Below are positions 1 to 5,365 of a DNA stretch of 5,365 bases, in pieces. Every line of letters starts with the position of its first letter. Positions within the stretch are counted from its first letter, which is position 1. A model generated the notes under the pieces. That model was not told the origin of the DNA, did not search any database, and saw nothing but the letters and a program-made list of their open reading frames with translations. Source of the stretch: Phycisphaeraceae bacterium (GTDB taxonomy: Bacteria > Planctomycetota > Phycisphaerae > Phycisphaerales > Phycisphaeraceae); NCBI GenBank assembly GCA_029260675.1, contig JAJDCV010000188.1, positions 1 through 5,365 on the forward strand, in the 5' to 3' direction. The translations under genes and the position numbers were made by a program.

Positions 1-894
1 GCGGTCACAGTCTCGACCGGATTCTGGAAACGAGGTCTGGTCCTGGCGTCACAAAGCGATATGGGTTTCGCAGCCACCCTGAGTCTGGTTGGCTCGTCCA
101 TCGACTGGGGGCCCGCCGGCATCGGTGGACCGGGCGCCGACCACGGCGGCGGTGGTTTCCCCAACAGCTCACCGCCGGGCCCGTCGGCGGGCAACGGCGG
201 CTCGGGTGCGAACGCCGGCCAGCTCCCTGGGTTTGCCATCGGTGCCGGGTCCCCCGCCAAGTCCCAAAGCGCAGGGTCCGGGGCGAGCTACGGCGGGAAC
301 GGCGGATTCGGCTCAGGCGCCCCGGCCCCCGGACCGGTTTACGGCGACGCCGCCCTGTTTGACCTTTTCGGTGGCAGCGGCGCTGGCGGCGGGCGGAGCA
401 ACAGCTTCAGCTCCTCCGGCGGCGGTGGCGGAGGCGGCGGCGGTTCGCTGGAACTGGTCGCATTCGACACGCTCACCGTCGACGGCACCCTGTCTGCTGA
501 CGGCGGCAATGGTGGAAGAGGCCCCGCGGCCGGCGGCGGCGGCGGCAGCGGTGGCGGCGTGCTGCTTGCCGGGAATACCCTGAACTTCTCCGGAAACGTC
601 AATGCCACCGTCGGCGACGTTGCCGCTCCCTTCGGCAACGGCAGGGGCGGAGGCGGCGGCGGAGATGGACGGGTCGCGTTCTACGCCAACACCCTTAACA
701 ACACCGGAACCGTCGACGTTACCGGCGGCATTGCCGGCGTGGGCGTCTGGGGCTCCGGCGGCCCGGGTGCTGCTGGCACATTCGATCCCACCCAACCGTT
801 CCCCCACGCCATCCCCGAACCGTCCGCCTTGGCCCTTGCCGTACTCGGGTGCATCCTGATCGGCCCACGGACACAACGACGGATACTGAGGTAG
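1..894 (+). CDS. Glycine-rich PEP-CTERM sorting domain protein, 5' end missing
   Basis: The frame is open from the first base to the TAG at 892-894 (297 codons visible), so the true start is probably outside the window; the ATG at 61 is internal-looking, with no signal peptide after it. The product is extremely rich in Gly, Ala, Ser and Asn. Poly-glycine stretches (about 415-450, 525-560, 640-665) alternate with short beta-strand-like phrases such as SLELVAFDTLTVDGTLSADGG, GVLLAGNTLNFSGNVNATVG and GRVAFYANTLNNTGTVDVTGG. This pattern resembles the repeated strands of secreted beta-helix or filamentous adhesin-like proteins. The C-terminus is a PEP-CTERM signal: IPEPSALAL, a hydrophobic segment, then a basic tail. 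Family knowledge says such proteins are exported, cut and anchored by an exosortase, often in exopolysaccharide-producing bacteria. The exact role is unknown. Frame and sorting signal are seen; surface location is inferred. Confidence 0.85.
   Translation, partial: AVTVSTGFWKRGLVLASQSDMGFAATLSLVGSSIDWGPAGIGGPGADHGGGGFPNSSPPGPSAGNGGSGANAGQLPGFAIGAGSPAKSQSAGSGASYGGNGGFGSGAPAPGPVYGDAALFDLFGGSGAGGGRSNSFSSSGGGGGGGGGSLELVAFDTLTVDGTLSADGGNGGRGPAAGGGGGSGGGVLLAGNTLNFSGNVNATVGDVAAPFGNGRGGGGGGDGRVAFYANTLNNTGTVDVTGGIAGVGVWGSGGPGAAGTFDPTQPFPHAIPEPSALALAVLGCILIGPRTQRRILR
811..891 (+). other. PEP-CTERM sorting signal
   Basis: The last 27 codons read Ile-Pro-Glu-Pro, then a hydrophobic stretch (ALALAVLGCILIG), then an Arg-rich end (PRTQRRILR). 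This three-part order is the hallmark of PEP-CTERM substrates of exosortase. No exosortase gene lies in the window, so it would have to be elsewhere in the genome. Confidence 0.85.
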
Positions 895-926
895 CTAATC
901 GCTTAGCCTTGTAGATACATTTCAGA

Positions 927-984
927 ACAACGTACAGACCCGCAGTGAAGTGTCGTTGCGCAGACAACGTCCAGCGGCAGTGAA
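927..984. repeat. Imperfect direct repeat in the convergent spacer
   Basis: Positions 927-949 and 964-984 align over their whole length with one substitution in the first half, a two-base gap in the middle and one further mismatch. Both copies begin ACAACGT and end GCAGTGAA. They lie in the 130-nt spacer between two convergent genes. A 5-bp hairpin (954-958 with 965-969, CGTTG/CAACG) sits across the start of the second copy. The function is unknown; it may be a degenerate duplication. Confidence 0.5.
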
Positions 985-1024
985 TCCGTGCCTAACTGAC
1001 ACGAGCCAACACCTCGCAGCCACC

Positions 1025-2212
1025 CTACCGCAGCCCAAGAAACACCCGCCGTGTCAGCGTATACCGGGCGAGCACGAGATGCCCAAGGATTGGCAGCGCC
1101 AGCCCCAGCGCCAAGCAGAGACCGAACAAGAAGGCTCTCTGGTCGAGCCCAAGCACCTGTTTACCCAGCAGGCGTGAAGCCACGACACCAAAACTGTGCA
1201 GCAGGTAAATGGTAAAGGCAAACCCACCCATCCAGGCCAAGGGCTTATACGTAAACCGCAGCCGAAACAGCACGAACGTCCCGGCCAACCCACAGCCAAG
1301 CTTCAGCCAGGGCATCCACACCTCCGCCGTGATCCGTCCAAGCAACGCCGACTGATAGTAGATCATCGATACCGCAAGCACCGCTGCGCCGATCCCAAGC
1401 AACAGCCTGCCGCGAGAAAGCGCATCGAACCGCCGAAGACCCACACCCAGAATAAAGAACACAAGCAACCGGCCCCAACCGTTGATCGAGAAGAAGCCAA
1501 CCCCGGGCCCGGACACATACAAAACCACCCCGATCCCCAAGCATGCTGTCCAACCCCACTTGTTCTTGAGCATCCCCGTCAGTTCCATCGCAAAGACCGA
1601 CAGGAAGACCAGCGTGATCGCCTGGAGGAACCAGAACTGATCGTATGAGAACAAGTATATCCGCCAGATGCCGCTAAGTTCCTGAGGCCGACTCGCGCCC
1701 GGGCCTAATGCACTAAACACATACTGAACCGTGGACACACTGACCAGCGGCAGCAGCAGACGCCGGGCTTTGCCCGCGAGGAACACCGACGCCCGTTCCA
1801 TCACCACCGGTCGACACGCATAAACATACCCGGAGATGACCGTGAATAACGGCATACGCAACGGGCCAAGTGCCTGATAGAAGTATCGATACCATGAATC
1901 ATCCGGCACACGCAGACCCCCGTCGGCCTTGCTGCCGATCACGTGCCCCATCACCATCAGGATGATCGCCAGCCCGCGTAGTGTCTCGACCGAGAGGTCT
2001 TTGCCCTGCTCGCCCGTCGATAGCGCCGGCATCGGCATCGCAGAAGGCTCAGCCATCCGCCGTAATACGCCCAGGCCCTGATGTGCCAGGTCGCCATCGC
2101 CAGGCCTCGAGCCTGCAGACTCGGGTTTATCGTCCACGCGGCCACCTGTCGGCACGGCCCGATCACGCCAGATGGCAGGATCCTCTGTTTCAGCGGCTTG
2201 CTTCCTTATCAT
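1025..2212 (-). CDS. Acyltransferase 3 family membrane protein
   Basis: This is a polytopic inner-membrane protein of the acyltransferase-3 (PF01757) type. Such enzymes transfer acetyl or other acyl groups to exported sugars, such as exopolysaccharide, O-antigen or glycans. Numbering from the ATG at 2212 (395 aa), the conserved R-x10-H motif is R79 to H90 (LRGLAIILMVMGH), followed by MPLFTVISGY (120-129), FWFLQAI (193-199), GRLLVFFILGVGL (247-259) and IYLLHS (335-340) with H339. About ten hydrophobic helices are visible. The start is unsure. The first 52 residues are polar and unlike the family; ATG 2056 (residue 53) would give 343 aa, a more usual length, with the Arg 27 residues in. Neither start has a convincing Shine-Dalgarno. 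The longest frame is given as the outer limit. The gene is convergent with the PEP-CTERM gene. A role in modifying surface polysaccharide is inferred; the substrate cannot be read from sequence. Confidence 0.88.
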   Translation of the reverse strand: MIRKQAAETEDPAIWRDRAVPTGGRVDDKPESAGSRPGDGDLAHQGLGVLRRMAEPSAMPMPALSTGEQGKDLSVETLRGLAIILMVMGHVIGSKADGGLRVPDDSWYRYFYQALGPLRMPLFTVISGYVYACRPVVMERASVFLAGKARRLLLPLVSVSTVQYVFSALGPGASRPQELSGIWRIYLFSYDQFWFLQAITLVFLSVFAMELTGMLKNKWGWTACLGIGVVLYVSGPGVGFFSINGWGRLLVFFILGVGLRRFDALSRGRLLLGIGAAVLAVSMIYYQSALLGRITAEVWMPWLKLGCGLAGTFVLFRLRFTYKPLAWMGGFAFTIYLLHSFGVVASRLLGKQVLGLDQRAFLFGLCLALGLALPILGHLVLARYTLTRRVFLGLR

Positions 2213-2267
2213 GATAAGTGTGAGTACTTATCGACAAAACCTTGCGTTGACTCTATCAGTCCGATAG
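2205..2267. promoter_or_regulatory. Cluster of inverted GATAAG/GATAG half-sites
   Basis: A perfect 14-nt palindrome, CTTATCATGATAAG, occupies 2205-2218 and overlaps the most upstream ATG of the acyltransferase frame. Its right half pairs again with ACTTATC at 2226-2232 (GATAAGT at 2213-2219, 6-nt spacer), and CTATC/GATAG at 2253-2257 and 2263-2267 form a further small inverted repeat. The region is richer in A/T than the flanking genes. This could be an operator or promoter zone for the acyltransferase gene, which would favour the downstream start at 2056. No clear -35/-10 pair was found, so the regulatory role is inference. Confidence 0.35.
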
Positions 2268-2377
2268 GGACAAGCCACCGATAGCAGAAACGCCGTCGAG
2301 CCGTCAGCCTTCGCCCCCCGTTGATCGAACTCCGAACGATCTGTCCGTGTCTGGGCCCGCTATAGCACGGAGAATCG

Positions 2378-2605
2378 TCATTTCGTCACAACAACATATT
2401 GAAACACCTCATCCAACGGTTTACCGAAGACCTGAGCGATACGAAACGCAACCTCCAGTGATGGCGAATACTTGCCCCCCTCAATGGCGTTCACCGTCTG
2501 ACGGGTGACACCGATCTGATCGGCCAGGTCTTGCTGTGTCATCTCGCCTTGGTGGAACCGAAGCGTCTTGATCTGATTCTGGATCCGGGTCTTTTCTTTG
2601 GCCAT
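2378..2605 (-). CDS. Small Xre-family helix-turn-helix regulator
   Basis: This is a 75-residue single-domain DNA-binding protein of the HTH_3/Xre type, close in pattern to the short YgzD-like regulators. From the ATG at 2605, the core is MTQQDLADQIGVTRQTVNAIEGGK (22-45). The first helix of the HTH is about 24-31, the turn is at Gly32-Val33, and the recognition helix is about 34-42. The phrases RQTVNAIE.GKYSPSLEVAFRIAQVFG and LDEVF are typical of this group. A GTG at 2611 is also in frame, but the ATG is preferred because a G-rich stretch (GGGGGGTG) lies just upstream. The gene follows the membrane protein gene with only 2 nt between stop and start, so it is surely co-transcribed and probably translationally coupled. 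Such regulators usually bind inverted repeats at their own promoter; the repeats at 3064-3110 are the natural candidate. Target binding is inferred. Confidence 0.9.
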   Translation of the reverse strand: MAKEKTRIQNQIKTLRFHQGEMTQQDLADQIGVTRQTVNAIEGGKYSPSLEVAFRIAQVFGKPLDEVFQYVVVTK

Positions 2606-2607
2606 AC

Positions 2608-3024
2608 TCACACCCCCCGGCGGTAGTAGACCAGTTGCATCGAGAGCTTCACGATTTCACGCAACAGCAACGACAGCAGCAACAGATGTGCGATCCACAC
2701 GCTGTCGATCGAAAAGACCATGCCGGTAATCCCGATCAATACACCACCCTCCAGAACTCGAGACGCGTTGCTGTCGGCCCGCCAACCGATCAACCGGTCT
2801 CGCTCGTCATGCCTCTCGGGTTTGCCATAGAAAACCGCGACGATATGACCCAACGCCAGCACGATGATCAGCAATATGACGCCTGCCACGAACAACGGCG
2901 TGTACGCGATCAACTCCTGAACCCCCCGCGACATCATGATCCCGGCGACCACAAAGTAGCCCCCTAAGACGGTCACCAGGCTGACCAGTTGGACCCATGC
3001 GCTTCGTTCTTCAAATGAGGTCAT
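2608..3024 (-). CDS. Four-helix membrane protein, DUF2178-like, paired with Xre regulator
   Basis: This is a 138-residue protein with about four hydrophobic helices (roughly 10-31, 39-66, 90-107 and 109-128). A charged cytoplasmic-looking loop between helices 2 and 3 carries KPERHDERDRLIGWRADSNASRV; a DERD/E-R-like motif followed by a helix is characteristic of DUF2178-type and related small membrane proteins. The N-terminus (MTSFEERSAWVQLVSLV) and C-terminus (LVYYRRGV) match the pattern of uncharacterised membrane proteins commonly found just upstream of a small Xre regulator. The start is taken as ATG 3024, which has GGAGA 7 nt upstream, rather than the GTG one codon earlier. It is the first gene of a two-gene operon driven by the consensus promoter at 3079-3106. 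Biochemical function is unknown; a sensing or stress-response role with the regulator is only a guess. Confidence 0.85.
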   Translation of the reverse strand: MTSFEERSAWVQLVSLVTVLGGYFVVAGIMMSRGVQELIAYTPLFVAGVILLIIVLALGHIVAVFYGKPERHDERDRLIGWRADSNASRVLEGGVLIGITGMVFSIDSVWIAHLLLLSLLLREIVKLSMQLVYYRRGV

Positions 3025-3031
3025 CACTTGT

Positions 3032-3036
3032 TCTCC
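3032..3036 (-). promoter_or_regulatory. Shine-Dalgarno for the membrane protein gene
   Basis: On the minus strand GGAGA lies 7 nt before ATG 3024 and only 4 nt before the in-frame GTG 3027, which decides the start in favour of the ATG. A 5-bp hairpin, CATTT (3036-3040) with AAATG (3046-3050), touches the first G of the site and might weakly limit access. Confidence 0.6.
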
Positions 3037-3063
3037 ATTTAGCTCAAATGCATGTTTAGTATT

Positions 3064-3110
3064 ATTGACTCGATGTCAATTATACTTGACATCGATGCCG
3101 TGTCAAGTAT
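3064..3110. promoter_or_regulatory. Interlocking inverted-repeat operator
   Basis: Four half-sites alternate in direction: TTGAC (3065-3069), GTCAA (3075-3079), TTGAC (3086-3090), GTCAA (3102-3106). They build three overlapping inverted repeats. ATTGAC/GTCAAT spans 3064-3080 with a 5-nt spacer. TCGATGTCAA/TTGACATCGA spans 3070-3095 with perfect 10-bp arms and a 6-nt spacer. ATACTTGACA/TGTCAAGTAT spans 3082-3110 with perfect 10-bp arms and a 9-nt spacer. Together they cover the -35 and -10 of the minus-strand promoter and the -35 of the candidate plus-strand promoter. Autoregulation by the Xre protein encoded at 2378-2605 is the simplest reading. Confidence 0.75.
3079..3106 (-). promoter_or_regulatory. 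Consensus sigma-70 promoter of the membrane protein/Xre operon
   Basis: Reading the minus strand, a perfect TTGACA -35 box (3106-3101) is followed after 16 nt by a perfect TATAAT -10 box (3084-3079). Transcription would start near 3072, giving a leader of about 48 nt that ends in a good Shine-Dalgarno and ATG 3024. Both boxes are covered by inverted repeats, so the promoter is probably strong and held down by a repressor. The match to consensus is seen; repression is inferred. Confidence 0.75.
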
Positions 3111-3113
3111 TTT
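3086..3113 (+). promoter_or_regulatory. Candidate divergent promoter for purL
   Basis: TTGACA at 3086-3091 is followed after 16 nt by TATTTT at 3108-3113, a fair -10 match. The transcript would start near 3120 and carry a leader of about 130 nt before purL ATG 3251. The -35 box lies 1 nt from the -10 box of the minus-strand promoter, so the two polymerase sites overlap. The -35 sequence is also an operator arm and may owe its form to that role. Confidence 0.4.
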
Positions 3114-3250
3114 TTACACAGTCGCCAAAATTCTGATTTTTGCCCTCCACAGCCTTGAAATGGCGTCCATGGCTCTGGATAAAGCATCTCTGCCTTAGAT
3201 TCCCTATGATCCAGCCTGAAGCCGAAAACCAAAATCTCCGTGGAGCCCGC

Positions 3251-5365
3251 ATGACCGCCCAGACCGCCGTTGAGCCACACGCCATGGACCAGGATGACCG
3301 CACCGAAACCGCTGTGTACCGCGTCGAGGTCCGCCCTCAACCCGGCGAGCCGGACCCCCACGGGCTGGCACTGCTCACACAAACCAAACAACAGCTTGGC
3401 AACATCACCGCCGTCCACACCGCCCGGGTCTACCTGATTCAGGCGCCCTTAACCGATGAGCAAGCCGAGGCGCTCGCCCAAGAGTTGCTGACCGACCCAG
3501 TCAGTCAGGCTTCGACACTCGGTGCCCAGCCCGTCGACGATCGGCACTCGATGCTGGAGGTCCACTACCAGCCCGGCGTCATGGACCCGGTGGCGCAGTC
3601 GGCGAAGTCAGCGGTCTGCGAGATGTTCCCGCAACTCCCTGCCGACTCGGTCCAGGTACGCACCGGATTCCGCTATGACTTCGACCTTTCCGGGGGCGAT
3701 GCCGGGGGCGAGCGTCCAAGTGAAAACGACCTGCGCCGATTCGCCGAAGGCACATTAGCCAACACGGTCATCCAGGACATCCACACCGACCCGTTCACAC
3801 CGGATGCCTTCCCCCAAGGCCACGCCTACGAGCTGCGCATCACCCACGTCCCGATCCGCGACCTCGACGACGATGCACTGATGAAGCTCTCGCGCGAGGG
3901 GCACCTGTTCTTGAGCCTCGCCGAGATGCACGCCGTCCGCGACCACTTCCAGAAAATCGACCGCGACCCGACCGACATCGAGCTGGAAACCTTCGCCCAG
4001 ACCTGGAGCGAACACTGCGTACACAAAACACTCAAGTCCACCATCCACTACACCCCCGCCCCCAGAAGCCTCGGCCCCGGATACGCCAACCCCCAATACG
4101 ACATCAACTTCCACGGCCGCCCCGGCCACACCGTCCACGAAGACGGCTCGGTCACCATCGACAACCTCCTGAAACGCACCGTCGCCGCCGCGACCTTCGA
4201 ATTGATGCAGACCCAGCCCCACAAGGACTGGTGCGTCAGCGTCTTCGAAGACAACTCCGGCATCGTGAAGTTCGACGATGAAGACGGCATCTGCATCAAG
4301 GTCGAGACCCACAACCACCCCTCCGCCATCGAGCCCTACGGCGGCGCGGCGACCGGCATCGGCGGCTGCGTCCGCGACATCATCGGTACAGGCATGGCCG
4401 CAAGACCCATCGCCAACACCGACACCTTCTGCGTCGCCCCCCCGGATGTTACCGACGTGCCCGCCGGGGTGATCCTTCCCAAACGCACACTCCAACAGAT
4501 CGTCGCAGGCGTCCGGGACTACGGCAACCGCATGGGCATCCCCACCGTCAACGGCGCCGTCTACTTCGACAACGACTTCATCGCCAACCCCCTGGTCTTC
4601 GCAGGCTGCATCGGGCTGATCCCGCTGGATCAATGCTTCGGCAAAGCGGTGCCCGGCGACCGCATCGTCGCCCTCGGTGGAGCGACCGGGCGCGACGGCA
4701 TCCACGGCGCAACCTTCAGTAGCGCCGAACTGACCGACACCCACGCCGATGAGTTTTCCCATGCCGTGCAGATCGGCAACGCCATCACCGAAAAGCAAAC
4801 CCTCGACGTCATCCTCCAGGCACGCGATCAAGAGGACGGCCCGCTGTACTCCGGCCTCACCGACTGCGGCGCGGGCGGCTTCTCCAGCGCGATCGGCGAG
4901 CTGGGCGAAAACACCGGCGCCTACGTCACGCTCGAAAGCGCGCCGCTGAAGTACCAGGGCCTGAGCTACACCGAGATATGGATCAGCGAGGCCCAGGAGC
5001 GGATGATACTCTCCGTCCCGCCGGACAAACTCGAACGCCTGAAGGTCCTATGTGAATCCGAGGGCGTCGAACTCAGCGACTTAGGACACTTCGGCGAACT
5101 CGCTCACGACAGCGACGAACCCCAACTCGTCCTGTCCTACCAAGGCGAGGAGGTCGGCCACCTCCCCATGCCACTGCTCCACGAAGGCATCCCCACACCG
5201 ACCCGTGAAGCAATATGGCCCCCCCACGCCGCGCCCGACCGCAGCGAAGGCGCGAGTAGCTTGCGCACTGCCACGGGCAACCGCGTCGGGGGCGACGCGG
5301 CTCTGTCGCAACCCCAATCCCCAACCCCCAATCCCCAACCCCTCGACGCGACACTCGTCGCGTTG
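3251..5365 (+). CDS. purL: Phosphoribosylformylglycinamidine synthase (FGAM synthase) with fused PurS-like region, 3' end missing
   Basis: This enzyme performs step four of de novo purine synthesis in the cytoplasm: FGAR, ATP and glutamine-derived ammonia give FGAM. Numbering from ATG 3251, two PurS-like halves come first (about 21-86 and 98-185; PQPGEPDPHG and YQPGVMDPVAQS). The FGAR-AT linker follows (about 205-258, ending TWSEHCVHKT with H255), then the first AIR-synthase-type half with ETHNHPSAIEPYGGAATGIGG (352-372), and its C-terminal domain with GGATGRDGIHG (476-486), DCGAGGFSSAIGE (538-550) and WISEAQERM (577-585). The frame is open to the window end; family length of about 980 aa suggests roughly a quarter is missing. 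ATG 3251 has GGAG 5 nt upstream; in-frame ATGs at 3206 and 3284 are alternatives. Oddities are extra residues at about 268-300 and a repeat-coded linker at about 662-697. The glutaminase (PurQ) is not part of what is visible. Confidence 0.95.
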   Translation, partial: MTAQTAVEPHAMDQDDRTETAVYRVEVRPQPGEPDPHGLALLTQTKQQLGNITAVHTARVYLIQAPLTDEQAEALAQELLTDPVSQASTLGAQPVDDRHSMLEVHYQPGVMDPVAQSAKSAVCEMFPQLPADSVQVRTGFRYDFDLSGGDAGGERPSENDLRRFAEGTLANTVIQDIHTDPFTPDAFPQGHAYELRITHVPIRDLDDDALMKLSREGHLFLSLAEMHAVRDHFQKIDRDPTDIELETFAQTWSEHCVHKTLKSTIHYTPAPRSLGPGYANPQYDINFHGRPGHTVHEDGSVTIDNLLKRTVAAATFELMQTQPHKDWCVSVFEDNSGIVKFDDEDGICIKVETHNHPSAIEPYGGAATGIGGCVRDIIGTGMAARPIANTDTFCVAPPDVTDVPAGVILPKRTLQQIVAGVRDYGNRMGIPTVNGAVYFDNDFIANPLVFAGCIGLIPLDQCFGKAVPGDRIVALGGATGRDGIHGATFSSAELTDTHADEFSHAVQIGNAITEKQTLDVILQARDQEDGPLYSGLTDCGAGGFSSAIGELGENTGAYVTLESAPLKYQGLSYTEIWISEAQERMILSVPPDKLERLKVLCESEGVELSDLGHFGELAHDSDEPQLVLSYQGEEVGHLPMPLLHEGIPTPTREAIWPPHAAPDRSEGASSLRTATGNRVGGDAALSQPQSPTPNPQPLDATLVAL
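5281..5300. repeat. GC-rich perfect hairpin in the purL linker
   Basis: CCGCGTCG (5281-5288) and CGACGCGG (5293-5300) form a perfect 8-bp stem around a GGGG loop. It lies in frame inside the inserted purL linker, 11 nt before the CCCCAAY array. It resembles a REP-type palindromic element, but no second full copy is in the window. Confidence 0.7.
5312..5342. repeat. CCCCAAY heptanucleotide tandem array inside purL
   Basis: Four complete 7-nt units (CCCCAAT, CCCCAAC, CCCCAAT, CCCCAAC) and a partial CCC run without interruption, so the array is also two copies of a 14-mer. It is translated as PQSPTPNPQP (purL residues 688-697). The minus strand has five runs of four or five G separated by 2-3 nt, a strong G-quadruplex pattern. 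The heptamer CGACGCG occurs on both sides (5293-5299 and 5344-5350). Similar CCCCAAT-type short repeats are known to be scattered in some bacterial genomes, notably cyanobacteria. Confidence 0.85.
5346..5363. repeat. Small inverted repeat after the CCCCAAY array
   Basis: ACGCGAC (5346-5352) and GTCGCGT (5357-5363) pair perfectly over 7 bp around an ACTC loop. With the hairpin at 5281-5300 it brackets the heptamer array, so array and hairpins may be one composite element. It lies at the point where the conserved second half of PurL should begin, and could instead be chance in GC-rich coding sequence. Confidence 0.45.

Noticed and set aside
313..876. Open minus-strand frame of 187 codons
   Set aside because: It is antisense to the glycine-rich PEP-CTERM gene; its alanine/proline-rich content is the complement of GGC-rich codons.
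894..907. GCTAA/TTAGC hairpin at the end of the PEP-CTERM gene as a terminator
   Set aside because: The stem is only 5 bp, it overlaps the stop codon and no T-tract follows, so it is too weak to call.
1196..1648. Open plus-strand frame of 150 codons
   Set aside because: It is antisense to the acyltransferase, rich in Gln, Pro, His and Arg with no domain, while the opposite strand carries clear family motifs.
2344..2371. TCCGTG/CACGGA inverted repeat downstream of the Xre gene as a terminator
   Set aside because: The stem is 6 bp with a 16-nt loop and there is no T-run after it on the minus strand; the position fits but the structure is weak.
3121..3250. Purine riboswitch or PurR box in the purL leader
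   Set aside because: Only a short pairing (CTGGAT at 3175-3180 with ATCCAG at 3209-3214) was seen; no recognisable purine aptamer core or known operator was found.
3080..3418. Minus-strand frame of 112 codons across the divergent control region
   Set aside because: It overlaps the consensus promoter, the operators and the start of purL; no family features are visible.
3755..4831. Long open frame of 358 codons on the minus strand
   Set aside because: It lies wholly opposite the conserved purL coding sequence, has a valine/glycine/aspartate-heavy composition typical of antisense frames in GC-rich genes, and shows no recognisable domain.

Overview
The window looks like a chromosomal segment from a GC-rich bacterium, most likely a planctomycete of the Phycisphaerae type. 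Two things suggest this: a glycine-rich secreted protein with a C-terminal PEP-CTERM sorting signal, and a long PurL with PurS-like sequence fused at its N-terminus, an architecture I associate with that phylum. This assignment comes from family recognition, not from a marker gene.

Layout, left to right. (1) Positions 1-894, + strand: the 3' part of a glycine-rich, repeat-built PEP-CTERM protein whose start lies before the window. (2) Positions 895-1024: a short convergent spacer holding an imperfect direct repeat. (3) Positions 1025-2212, - strand: an acyltransferase-3 family membrane protein with an uncertain N-terminus. (4) Positions 2213-2377: a spacer with several GATAAG/GATAG half-sites. 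(5) Positions 2378-3024, - strand: a tight two-gene operon, a four-helix membrane protein resembling the DUF2178 type followed by a small Xre-family (HTH_3) regulator. (6) Positions 3025-3250: a divergent control region with a consensus TTGACA/TATAAT promoter for the operon, a probable opposing promoter for the gene to the right, and interlocking inverted repeats covering both. (7) Positions 3251-5365, + strand: the first 705 codons of purL (phosphoribosylformylglycinamidine synthase), which runs off the right edge.

Two places deserve most attention. The first is the divergent control region, where four alternating TTGAC/GTCAA half-sites overlap both promoters; the small regulator of the operon is the obvious candidate to bind there and could also affect purL. 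The second is an inserted interdomain linker near the right edge of purL, which contains a translated heptanucleotide array (CCCCAAY) flanked by GC-rich hairpins. Its complementary strand has a strong G-quadruplex pattern, and its 7-nt unit is not a multiple of three, so any slippage by one unit would break purL.

No rRNA, tRNA, CRISPR array, transposase or phage gene was seen. I do not see a clearly new multi-gene system here. The genes belong to recognisable families, and the novelty, if any, lies in the regulatory and repeat structures.
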